7,506 bases of DNA. Origin: Caldilineaceae bacterium. GTDB taxonomy: Bacteria > Chloroflexota > Anaerolineae > Caldilineales > Caldilineaceae. Below the pieces are notes generated by a model. It was given only the letters and a program-made list of their open reading frames with translations. It did not search any database and was not told where the DNA came from. This document shows, piece after piece, positions 1 through 4,813 of this stretch (position 1 is its first letter; the number at the start of each line of letters is the position of its first letter). A program made the position numbers and the translations under genes. Where the stretch lies: contig JAPKMV010000148.1 in assembly GCA_026645635.1 (NCBI GenBank), positions 1-7,506 on the forward strand, written 5' to 3'.

Positions 1-867
1 AGTGGCATTCTCGCTCAGATGGAGCACCAGTGGGGCGCGGGCGTTGCCGGTGGTGTTGATCGCGGCGATCTCCCAACTCTCCAGCAGGTCGAAGCGGGCA
101 GCGTCGTAGAGGGCGAGCAAGTACATCCCACTTCCCGACTCGCCCAACACATAGTCAAAGCTGGCGTCCTCGCCCTCGGCGGCGGCTTGCGCCAACAGCG
201 CCGCCAGCTCGGGGCGGTTCACCTCGGCCAGCCCCCACAAGTCCACCCCCTGAAAGGCGGCCAGGCCGGCACCGATCACTCGAACATCGGCGTCGTCCAG
301 CCCCACATTCCAGATGGCCACGTCCAGCGGAGCGGCCAGCCCCAAGCTGCCGGGGACGGGGGTGACGGTGGGCAGCAGGCCGGCCAGGGAGATGGGGACG
401 CTGCCGGCGCCGCCGTCGAAGGCAGGGACGGCGGTGGGCGGGGCTTCGGCCAGGGCGGGCGTCGCAGCGAGTGTCCGGCTTTGCACCGCAGCGCCGGCCC
501 GGAGCGGCGTGGTGAGCGGGCGAGTGGTCTGGGGTGTGGCGGTGGTCAGGAAGGACAACAGCCCGCAGCCGACAAGTACACCCAAGGGCAACAGGAGCAG
601 CAGGAGGGGCAGCGGCAGGCGGGGGCGGCGGCTGGTGCGCACCAGGGGCGGCGGGGCGCTGGCCTGCGCTGTGGCTGGCTCCGGCGCAGCCAGGCGTGCG
701 CGGTAAGAGATGCTCTTGCCCGGCAGCCCCACGTTGGCATAGGTACCAGTGGGGCCGACGGTTACACTCGCACCCCGCTTGCCAACGGTGACGCTGACGC
801 CGCGTTGGCTGAGGTTGAGGCGCATGCCGGGGAGAATGCATAGGGAACGGCGGAAACGGATGGGCAT
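1..867 (-). CDS. DUF4236 - transmembrane - endonuclease/exonuclease/phosphatase (EEP)-like protein, 3' end outside window
   Basis: The frame is open from an ATG at 865-867 to the left edge (289 codons, no stop), so the C-terminus is missing. A good AGGAG lies 7 nt upstream of the ATG. Residues 1-58 start MPIRFRRSL and contain RLNLSQRGVSVTVG and VGLPGKSISY, the glycine-rich pattern of DUF4236, a domain of unknown function. Residues about 84-108 are a Leu-rich transmembrane segment preceded by basic residues, followed by a Pro/Thr/Ala linker to about 180. From 181 the sequence resembles the start of an EEP nuclease/phosphatase fold: IWNVGL with Asn187, VDLWGLAEV with Glu215 (the usual QEV metal-binding position), then LYDAARFDLLE and RAPLV. 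The inferred topology is cytoplasmic DUF4236 and external EEP domain. Substrate is unknown; catalytic His and Asp residues would lie beyond the window. It is probably co-transcribed with the SH3 lipoprotein gene 33 bp upstream. Confidence 0.8.
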   Translation of the reverse strand, partial: MPIRFRRSLCILPGMRLNLSQRGVSVTVGKRGASVTVGPTGTYANVGLPGKSISYRARLAAPEPATAQASAPPPLVRTSRRPRLPLPLLLLLLPLGVLVGCGLLSFLTTATPQTTRPLTTPLRAGAAVQSRTLAATPALAEAPPTAVPAFDGGAGSVPISLAGLLPTVTPVPGSLGLAAPLDVAIWNVGLDDADVRVIGAGLAAFQGVDLWGLAEVNRPELAALLAQAAAEGEDASFDYVLGESGSGMYLLALYDAARFDLLESWEIAAINTTGNARAPLVLHLSENAT

Positions 868-900
868 GGGGTGACTCCTGCTGGCTCTTGGATTCCGCTG

Positions 901-1362
901 CTAATTCAACCGGATCAGCGTCTCCGGCACCCAGCCGGTGCGCCCCTGCGCCTGCACTTTGTAATACATGCGTGCTTCGGCGTCATTGCGCTTGCTTTCG
1001 ATCACGGTGACCGGCGTCCGGTGGGGCAGGCTCCCAGTGACCTGCGCAGAGGTGCGGTCGTAGCTGCTCCACAAGTTGACGTTCATGCCGGCAGCGGCGC
1101 AATCTTCACACCAGAGTCTGCCGGTCTGAACAGGGATGGCGGTCGGTGGGTTAGGTGTTGGGGTTGGGAACAGCGACGCACCTTGCGGCGCAGTTTCTTG
1201 TGCTGGCGGCAGCGCCGTCAACACCGCGACAACGACGCGTGTCGCCGCCATGCGGGGTTGGACAGGCTGCTGTTGGCTGGTTGCGCCAAAACCGGCACAA
1301 GCCAGTGATGGCAAGAGCAGGAGAACAAGCAACGGCATCAAGTAAAGTTTTCGGGGCCTCAC
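901..1362 (-). CDS. Small lipoprotein with C-terminal bacterial SH3 domain
   Basis: 153 aa from a GTG start at 1360-1362. I prefer this start to a TTG 13 codons upstream because AGGAGG sits 9 nt before the GTG and the protein then opens directly with a signal peptide (MRPRKLYLMPLLVLLLLPSLAC). Cys22 is the likely lipidated residue, although the lipobox SLAC is not ideal. Residues 23-80 are a low-complexity Gln/Pro/Thr/Ala tether. Residues about 92-152 match an SH3b/SH3_3 domain: GMNVNLWSSYD, VTGSLPHRTPVTVIE, YYKVQAQGRTGWVPETLI. A CEDC pair (Cys85, Cys88) sits just before it, which could form a disulphide or bind metal. SH3b domains usually bind cell wall or protein ligands, so a surface-tethered binding role is inferred. 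It lies 33 bp upstream of the DUF4236-EEP gene on the same strand, suggesting one operon. Confidence 0.82.
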   Translation of the reverse strand: MRPRKLYLMPLLVLLLLPSLACAGFGATSQQQPVQPRMAATRVVVAVLTALPPAQETAPQGASLFPTPTPNPPTAIPVQTGRLWCEDCAAAGMNVNLWSSYDRTSAQVTGSLPHRTPVTVIESKRNDAEARMYYKVQAQGRTGWVPETLIRLN

Positions 1363-1371
1363 GGGCTGCCA

Positions 1372-1377
1372 CCTCCT
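1372..1377 (-). promoter_or_regulatory. Ribosome binding site deciding the SH3 lipoprotein start
   Basis: A perfect AGGAGG on the minus strand, 9 nt before the GTG at 1360-1362. It lies inside the longer possible reading frame that starts at a TTG at 1401, so it argues for the shorter protein. Confidence 0.7.
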
Positions 1378-1573
1378 GGGGCGAACGATATCCGAAGCCA
1401 AGGATCTACCGTGCGTGAGGCGCTAGCCAGGATCGAGCGCTTGTCCTCGACAATTGGCCTGTAGGCAAGGTGATGCCAGCTTACCATGATTGCCAACGCT
1501 GCGCATCGGACAAATGATGTCTGTTTTGCTGGAAAAGGGACGGTGATCGTGGTGCTGCCGTTATTGCGAAATT

Positions 1574-1623
1574 GACGCTCAGCGGTGTCGGCAAGCGGCG
1601 CTCGCCGGCATCGCTGAGCGGTC
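1574..1623. repeat. Long imperfect inverted repeat (17-bp stem)
   Basis: CGCTCAGCGGTGTCGGC at 1576-1592 pairs with GCCGGCATCGCTGAGCG at 1604-1620 around an 11-nt loop, with two G-U wobbles and otherwise full complementarity. GA at 1574-1575 can extend the stem to TC at 1622-1623 across a one-base bulge. On the plus strand five T residues follow at 1629-1633, terminator-like, but no recognisable plus-strand gene ends before it. It may instead be a dispersed palindromic element or part of the decayed locus. Confidence 0.55.
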
Positions 1624-1637
1624 GCCCCTTTTTCCCT

Positions 1638-1676
1638 ACAAACAATGCGGGGTGCGTCACCGGGACGCACCCCGCA
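1638..1676 (-). terminator. Perfect 13-bp hairpin, probable minus-strand terminator
   Basis: TGCGGGGTGCGTC at 1646-1658 is perfectly complementary to GACGCACCCCGCA at 1664-1676 with a 5-nt loop. Read on the minus strand the stem is followed at once by TTGTTTGT, a moderate U-tract, which fits a rho-independent terminator. It lies about 25 bases downstream of the hsdM relic on the same strand. It may be the surviving terminator of the lost locus and would insulate the SH3 lipoprotein operon. Confidence 0.5.
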
Positions 1677-1701
1677 CGGCTGCGGACGATGCCGTCCAGT
1701 C

Positions 1702-1847
1702 CGCCGCCATGCCCGTCCCGTAGAACAAGTTGGGTGCCAGCCTGATGACCGCCTCCACCAAGTCCATTTCCAGCAGATGCGGCGAATCTGCCCCTCGACA
1801 CCGCCGCAAAACAATGCACCTTGCGGCACAACCACCGTCATGCGCCC
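1702..1847 (-). pseudogene. hsdM: Frameshifted fragment of type I restriction-modification DNA methyltransferase subunit (hsdM)
   Basis: Two minus-strand frames join to give a stretch of a HsdM-type N6-adenine methyltransferase. The first (1847 to 1779) reads GRMTVVVPQGALFCGGVEGQ then IRR. After a shift of one base near 1779 the second (1779 to 1702) reads HLLEMDLVEAVIRLAPNLF then YGTGMAA. This matches from memory the family pattern GRmavVvPqGvLFRgg.E, IR, eAVI.Lp.nLFygTgipa, found downstream of the catalytic NPPF/Y motif. Restoring one base in the CGCCGCATCTG stretch fuses the frames. The catalytic motif, both ends, and any hsdS or hsdR gene are absent. About 48 residues survive of a protein normally around 500 or more, so this is a non-functional relic. 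Similarity stops sharply at both ends. Confidence 0.75.
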
Positions 1848-1882
1848 GGTCATCGGCACCACCCGACTTGCTCGTGTACTGG

Positions 1883-1911
1883 ATGACAAGAGTCACGGAT
1901 AGGAGTAGAAT
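1883..1911 (+). promoter_or_regulatory. Sigma70-type promoter of the membrane methyltransferase gene
   Basis: A -35 box ATGACA (1883-1888; 5 of 6 to TTGACA) is separated by exactly 17 bases from a -10 box TAGAAT (1906-1911). Transcription would begin near 1918, giving a leader of about 40 bases before the ATG at 1957. The assignment is by consensus only. Confidence 0.6.
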
Positions 1912-1946
1912 CAGTGCGGACCTTATCGTCGGGTCGTCGGAATGCT

Positions 1947-1951
1947 GGAGG
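1947..1951 (+). promoter_or_regulatory. Ribosome binding site deciding the methyltransferase start
   Basis: GGAGG lies 5 nt before the ATG at 1957-1959. It lies downstream of the in-frame ATG at 1942, which has no good site of its own, so the later ATG is chosen. Confidence 0.65.
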
Positions 1952-1956
1952 CGTAC

Positions 1957-2646
1957 ATGAACAGTTCAGCACTCACCCAGGCGCAACTGCTGCGGCTGGT
2001 CGCCAAACGGCTGCTGGTCGCCATCCCGGCCCTCTTGGCGCTTATTTTCATTCCGGCAGGAACGCTCGATTACTGGGAAGCCTGGCTCTATCTGACCAAC
2101 CTCTTTGCGCCCGTGATCTTTGTTCTCCTCTACCTGCTCAAGTACGACCCTGAACTGTTGGAGCGCAGGATGCGGATTCGGGAAAAAGAGACCCAACAGA
2201 AAAAGATCATCAACTTCGGCGTCCCGCTGTTCATTCTGATCTACATGCTGCCCGGGCTGGACAAGCGGTTCGGCTGGTCAGACACGCCGGTGGCCGCCGT
2301 GCTGATTGCCGACCTGTTGGTTCTGCTCGGCTATGCGGTCATCTTCCTCGTATTCCGTGAAAACAGCTACGCCGGGCGCACCGTCGCCGTCGATCCTGGC
2401 CAGCAGGTCATCAGCAGCGGCCCCTACGCCTTCGTGCGGCACCCCATGTACCTGGGCGCGCTGCTGCTCTATATCCTCTCTCCGCTGGCGTTGGGTTCCT
2501 ACTGGGGCATGATTCCCACCTTGCTGCTCATCCCCCTGTTCGTCTCCAGAATTCGCAGCGAGGAGAGCGTCCTGGCGCGCGATCTCCCTGGCTACGATGC
2601 GTATCGACGGAAGGTCAGATACCGCCTGCTGCCCGGCGTCTGGTAG
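1957..2646 (+). CDS. Integral-membrane methyltransferase, isoprenylcysteine carboxyl methyltransferase / phospholipid methyltransferase family
   Basis: 229 aa, a usual length for bacterial members. Hydrophobic segments lie at about 18-34, 47-62, 87-100, 111-133, 166-179 and 183-197. The C-terminal half carries the family's S-adenosylmethionine-binding signature: GPYAFVRHPMYLGALL at 155-170 (the GPYxxVRHPxY box), then RSEESVLARDLPGY at 200-213 with the paired glutamates 202-203, and a terminal YDAYRRKVRYRLLPG. ENSYAGRTVAVDPGQQV at 135-151 is the typical run-in to that box. The family transfers methyl groups from SAM to lipid-soluble substrates at the membrane. The substrate here cannot be told; since bacteria lack CAAX proteins, a lipid or other small hydrophobic acceptor is more likely than isoprenylcysteine. 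It has its own promoter and a strong hairpin about 55 bases after the stop, so it appears monocistronic. Confidence 0.9.
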   Translation: MNSSALTQAQLLRLVAKRLLVAIPALLALIFIPAGTLDYWEAWLYLTNLFAPVIFVLLYLLKYDPELLERRMRIREKETQQKKIINFGVPLFILIYMLPGLDKRFGWSDTPVAAVLIADLLVLLGYAVIFLVFRENSYAGRTVAVDPGQQVISSGPYAFVRHPMYLGALLLYILSPLALGSYWGMIPTLLLIPLFVSRIRSEESVLARDLPGYDAYRRKVRYRLLPGVW

Positions 2647-2701
2647 GTGTGCCGCCGATTGGAAGCCCCAATCATCATGCCTGACCGCCAGCAGGCAGCC
2701 A

Positions 2702-2735
2702 GCGTGTGAATTGGCGATAACGCCGATTCACACGC
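2702..2735. terminator. Strong 15-bp hairpin after the methyltransferase gene, possible terminator
   Basis: GCGTGTGAATTGGCG at 2702-2716 pairs with CGCCGATTCACACGC at 2721-2735 around an ATAA loop. There are 14 Watson-Crick pairs and one G-U wobble. It begins 55 bases after the stop at 2646. No U-tract follows on either strand, so termination would be atypical or assisted; a protein-binding palindrome or a dispersed element are alternatives. Confidence 0.45.
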
Positions 2736-2861
2736 AGTGGCTGGCCTGGTTTCTGCTCCCCATCTGTTCGTCGTCATCGCCGCACGGCCATCAATCCCCA
2801 TACTTCCCACCACACCGCCGTGACACGCTTCCCCGCAGCGCAAGCCGATCCGATGTACCTG

Positions 2862-2890
2862 TTTACAGGGTATCCGTGACGGTGTATTAT
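2862..2890 (+). promoter_or_regulatory. Sigma70-type promoter of the ABC ATPase gene
   Basis: A -35 box TTTACA (2862-2867) and a -10 box TATTAT (2885-2890), each one base from consensus, are separated by exactly 17 bases. The start point would be near 2897, giving a leader of about 60 bases. The rest of 2647-2935, apart from the hairpin at 2702-2735, shows nothing I can assign. Confidence 0.65.
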
Positions 2891-2946
2891 CAGACACAGA
2901 GATAGCAGATCGAACAGGTCAGGACGTAGGAGATCATGCCAGGCTC

Positions 2947-2952
2947 AGGAGG
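2947..2952 (+). promoter_or_regulatory. Ribosome binding site deciding the ABC ATPase start
   Basis: AGGAGG lies 7 nt before the ATG at 2960-2962. A competing AGGAG at 2928-2932 lies only 3 nt before the ATG at 2936, a poorer arrangement, so 2960 is preferred. Both ATGs are in frame and eight residues apart. Confidence 0.6.
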
Positions 2953-2959
2953 CAGGGCA

Positions 2960-3805
2960 ATGGCTGGCGAGCAGCCGATCGTGCTGGAGATCGATCATGT
3001 GACGAAGCGCTTCAAGGCCCTCGCTGCCCTGGACGATGTGTCGCTGCATGTCGCGCGCGGGGCGGTGCATGCCATCGTCGGCGAGGCCGGCGCCGGCAAG
3101 ACGACGCTGCTGAAGCTCCTCGGCGGTTTTATCCGCGCCGGCGACTACGCGGGCGAAGTGCGTCTGCAAGGCGCGCCGCTCAAGCTGCGTTCACCGGCGG
3201 ATGCGCTGCGTGCGGGCATCGCCATCGTCCCGCGCAAGATCGCGCTCATGGAGAACGCCAGCGTCACCGACAACATCGCCCTGGGCAGTTCGCAGGTGCA
3301 GCGCAGTTTTTGGATGTCGCACGAGGCAGACCTGGCCGCCAGCCAGAAGCTGCTCGACGTATGGTCCATCGACATCGACCCGGCGGCGCCGGTGCGCAGC
3401 CTGGGACCCTTGCAGCGCCGCCTGCTCATGATCGCGCGCGGGCTGGCGGTCAACCCCAAGGTGATTGTGCTGGACGAGCCGCTGACCGACGTCTCCGGCT
3501 TTCACGCCACCGCGCAACTGCTGCGCTTCGTGCGCCGCCTGGCTGAACATGGCCTGGCCTGTCTCTTTCTCACGCAGCGGCTGGAGGACGCCCTGATCGT
3601 CGCCCACACGATCACGGCGCTGCGCGATGGCGCCGTCGCCGGGGAATGGTCGGGGCCGGCCTTCGACGCGGCAGCCATTGCCGCGACACTGCCCGGCAGC
3701 CGCGCCGGCCTCATCAACCCCGCCGCCGACGATTTCGGCGAGTCGGGTGGATTCTTCGCCCCGCTGAACGAGTATTTCAGCCGCATCATGCGCCCGATGG
3801 ATTGA
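2960..3805 (+). CDS. Single-domain ABC ATPase, sugar-importer (RbsA/MglA) type, with altered catalytic motifs
   Basis: 281 aa, about half an RbsA-type ATPase. Residues 7-40 form the usual opening (LEIDHVTKRFKAL, LDDVSLHVARG), then Walker A GEAGAGKT at 41-48 and Walker B VIVLDEP at 168-174 with Asp172 and Glu173. SPADALRAGIAIVP (78-91) is characteristic of monosaccharide-importer ATPases. Three motifs depart from the family: the Q-loop Gln is Arg92 (VPRKIAL for the usual VPQELSL), the signature is SLGPLQRR (147-154) rather than LSxGQ or LSVGQQQ, and the H-loop reads FLTQRLED with Gln206 instead of His. ATP binding seems possible but normal hydrolysis is doubtful. A tail of about 30 residues (FGESGGFFAPLNEYFSRIM) follows the domain. 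No permease, binding protein or second ATPase half is adjacent, so a transport role is unproven and a regulatory pseudo-ATPase is an alternative. The last 20 bases overlap the convergent HNH gene. Confidence 0.88.
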   Translation: MAGEQPIVLEIDHVTKRFKALAALDDVSLHVARGAVHAIVGEAGAGKTTLLKLLGGFIRAGDYAGEVRLQGAPLKLRSPADALRAGIAIVPRKIALMENASVTDNIALGSSQVQRSFWMSHEADLAASQKLLDVWSIDIDPAAPVRSLGPLQRRLLMIARGLAVNPKVIVLDEPLTDVSGFHATAQLLRFVRRLAEHGLACLFLTQRLEDALIVAHTITALRDGAVAGEWSGPAFDAAAIAATLPGSRAGLINPAADDFGESGGFFAPLNEYFSRIMRPMD

Positions 3806-4259
3806 CAGCGCGGCCGCCGGCATCGCGCAGATCATCGACAGGTGGATGCCAACCGACCGCAATCCAGAGGCGGCGCGTCGCCACAATATCGGGGTGGTTC
3901 AGATCGAGTGCAGCCACCGTTGCCCGACCTACAGGTGTCTTGCCGACCACAACAGCGCCCTTGTCCGTCCACTCAAAATGCTCATGCCAGACTTGTCCAT
4001 TCGGGTGAAACAAGGGCGACAATACGCCAGTTTCTGGGTCAACGGCGTGCGTGCGGTCGGATTTGTGGCTGTTGCACAACGGGCAAGCAAGTGTCAGGTT
4101 CTGATCGGTGGCGGTTCCCCCCGCCGCTTCGGGCACGATGTGGTCGATTTCCAGGAACGGGCCAATGACACGCTCGGCGGTATGGCAATAGGCGCAGCGA
4201 TTGCGAGCAGTTGCGGCAACGCGCAGGCGTTGCGTACGGGAGATATGCTGGCGGGGCAT
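3786..4259 (-). CDS. HNH endonuclease
   Basis: 157 aa. Residues 20-68 are a compact HNH core with two CxxC pairs: NRCAYC (Cys22, Cys25), then LEIDHIVPEAAGG (Asp39-His40, catalytic His), DQNLTLAC (Asn54, Cys59) and PLCNSHKSD (Cys62, Asn63, His65). The four cysteines probably hold a structural zinc and the His/Asn residues bind the catalytic metal, all as in standalone HNH nucleases. Residues 75-145 (GVLSPLFHPNGQVWHEHFEW, VATRRLWIAVGWHPP) form a conserved-looking C-terminal extension I recall from cyanobacterial and Chloroflexota members. The target is unknown. The ATG lies 11 bases after the stop of the upstream small gene and has no strong ribosome binding site of its own, so translational coupling is likely. 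The 3' end overlaps the convergent ABC ATPase gene by 20 bases. Confidence 0.9.
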   Translation of the reverse strand: MPRQHISRTQRLRVAATARNRCAYCHTAERVIGPFLEIDHIVPEAAGGTATDQNLTLACPLCNSHKSDRTHAVDPETGVLSPLFHPNGQVWHEHFEWTDKGAVVVGKTPVGRATVAALDLNHPDIVATRRLWIAVGWHPPVDDLRDAGGRAVNPSGA

Positions 4260-4270
4260 GATGGGTTTGC

Positions 4271-4693
4271 CTAAACGATGGGTGCGAACTGTTCAGGATC
4301 GGCAACATCGTAGCCACGCTGCATGAGCAGAACTATGGCCTGCGCCCGCACAAGTTGCGTCTCGCGGTAGAGTTTCAGCAACGTCTGCTCTTCCGCCTGT
4401 TCAGCCAACGTAAGTCGAGTGCGCTGCTGTTGATCATGCAGTGCAGCAAGCCGCTGCTGCTGCTCCAACTGTAGGGTGGTGCGCGCCGCCTGCCACAGGG
4501 CGGCGTCGTTCAGGAACGCCATCTGGGCCAGCGCCGTCTGCAAATTGGTTGGCAGTTCGGCTTGTTCCGGCGTCATCGCCGCCAGTGCATCGCCGATCAA
4601 TTGTTCCACCGAGCGCTGGGTGCGTTCGGCTGCGCGCTGCATACGGCGATAGATTGGCTCAGCAAGATTCACAGTCACCGGATGAACTGTCAT
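4271..4693 (-). CDS. Small helical protein with RHH-like N-terminus, partner of the HNH gene
   Basis: 140 aa from the ATG at 4691-4693, chosen because AGGAG lies 6 nt before it; the ATG two codons earlier abuts that AGGAG. Residues 4-40 (HPVTVNLAEPIYRRMQRAAE, RTQRSVEQLIGDAL) have the strand-helix-helix pattern of ribbon-helix-helix DNA-binding proteins and antitoxins. The rest is Gln/Leu/Glu-rich and helical: LPTNLQTALAQMAFLNDAALW, LEQQQRLAAL, LTLAEQAEEQTLLKLY, ending RAQAIVLLMQRGYDV. I recall similar uncharacterised proteins encoded next to HNH genes in cyanobacteria and Chloroflexota. With the HNH start 11 bases downstream, an autoregulator, antitoxin-like inhibitor or specificity partner of the nuclease is a reasonable inference, but no function is established here. 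Confidence 0.82.
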   Translation of the reverse strand: MTVHPVTVNLAEPIYRRMQRAAERTQRSVEQLIGDALAAMTPEQAELPTNLQTALAQMAFLNDAALWQAARTTLQLEQQQRLAALHDQQQRTRLTLAEQAEEQTLLKLYRETQLVRAQAIVLLMQRGYDVADPEQFAPIV

Positions 4694-4699
4694 GGCCAT

Positions 4700-4704
4700 C
4701 TCCT
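4700..4704 (-). promoter_or_regulatory. Ribosome binding site deciding the start of the HNH partner gene
   Basis: AGGAG on the minus strand lies 6 nt before the ATG at 4691-4693. The earlier ATG at 4697-4699 follows it with no spacer and is unlikely to be used. Confidence 0.6.
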
Positions 4705-4744
4705 ATTCACGTTCAAGCGCACCTGGTTCCTGCGCCACGGCTGC

Positions 4745-4753
4745 AGTATAGCA
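4745..4753 (-). promoter_or_regulatory. Extended -10 promoter of the RHH-like/HNH pair
   Basis: TGCTATACT on the minus strand is an extended -10 element (TGn followed by TATACT), with no clear -35 box. Transcription would start near 4738, about 45 bases before the gene. Just upstream is a short palindrome CGCGCGTCATGCGCG (about 4757-4771), a possible operator for the RHH-like protein. Confidence 0.5.
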
Positions 4754-4813
4754 CATCGCGCATGACGCGCGCTCCTTTCCCCGGCAATCGAGGTTCACGA
4801 GGATCAGCGCCGC

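Larger units (their letters stand above)
1363..1956. other. Long intergenic region with a gene relic and two hairpins
   Basis: About 590 bases with no intact gene. From left to right it holds about 200 bases in which I see nothing certain (the upstream region of the SH3 lipoprotein gene, with no convincing promoter), a 17-bp imperfect inverted repeat, a perfect 13-bp hairpin, the frameshifted hsdM fragment at 1702-1847, and the plus-strand promoter of the methyltransferase gene. The short open frames in this stretch lack ribosome binding sites and, apart from the hsdM relic, show no family resemblance. Confidence 0.6.

Noticed and set aside
155..841. A 228-codon minus-strand open frame overlapping the DUF4236-EEP gene
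   Set aside because: Its translation is Pro/Arg/His-rich without any domain pattern, and the neighbouring frame from the ATG at 867 has a ribosome binding site, a DUF4236 pattern, a membrane segment and an EEP-like start.
19..843. A long plus-strand open frame antisense to the left-edge gene
   Set aside because: Gly/Gln/Arg-rich composition typical of the opposite strand of GC-rich genes, with no motif.
1359..1889. A 176-codon minus-strand open frame as one intact gene
   Set aside because: Only its first part (to about 1779) resembles a protein family; the hsdM similarity then moves to another frame, and the remainder crosses two hairpins and the SH3 gene's ribosome binding site.
1942..1956. 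Earlier ATG start for the membrane methyltransferase
   Set aside because: It has no good ribosome binding site, and the GGAGG for the ATG at 1957 lies inside this extension.
2592..2905. Two short open frames, one on each strand, between the methyltransferase and ABC genes
   Set aside because: No ribosome binding site and no recognisable pattern; they overlap the hairpin and the ABC promoter.
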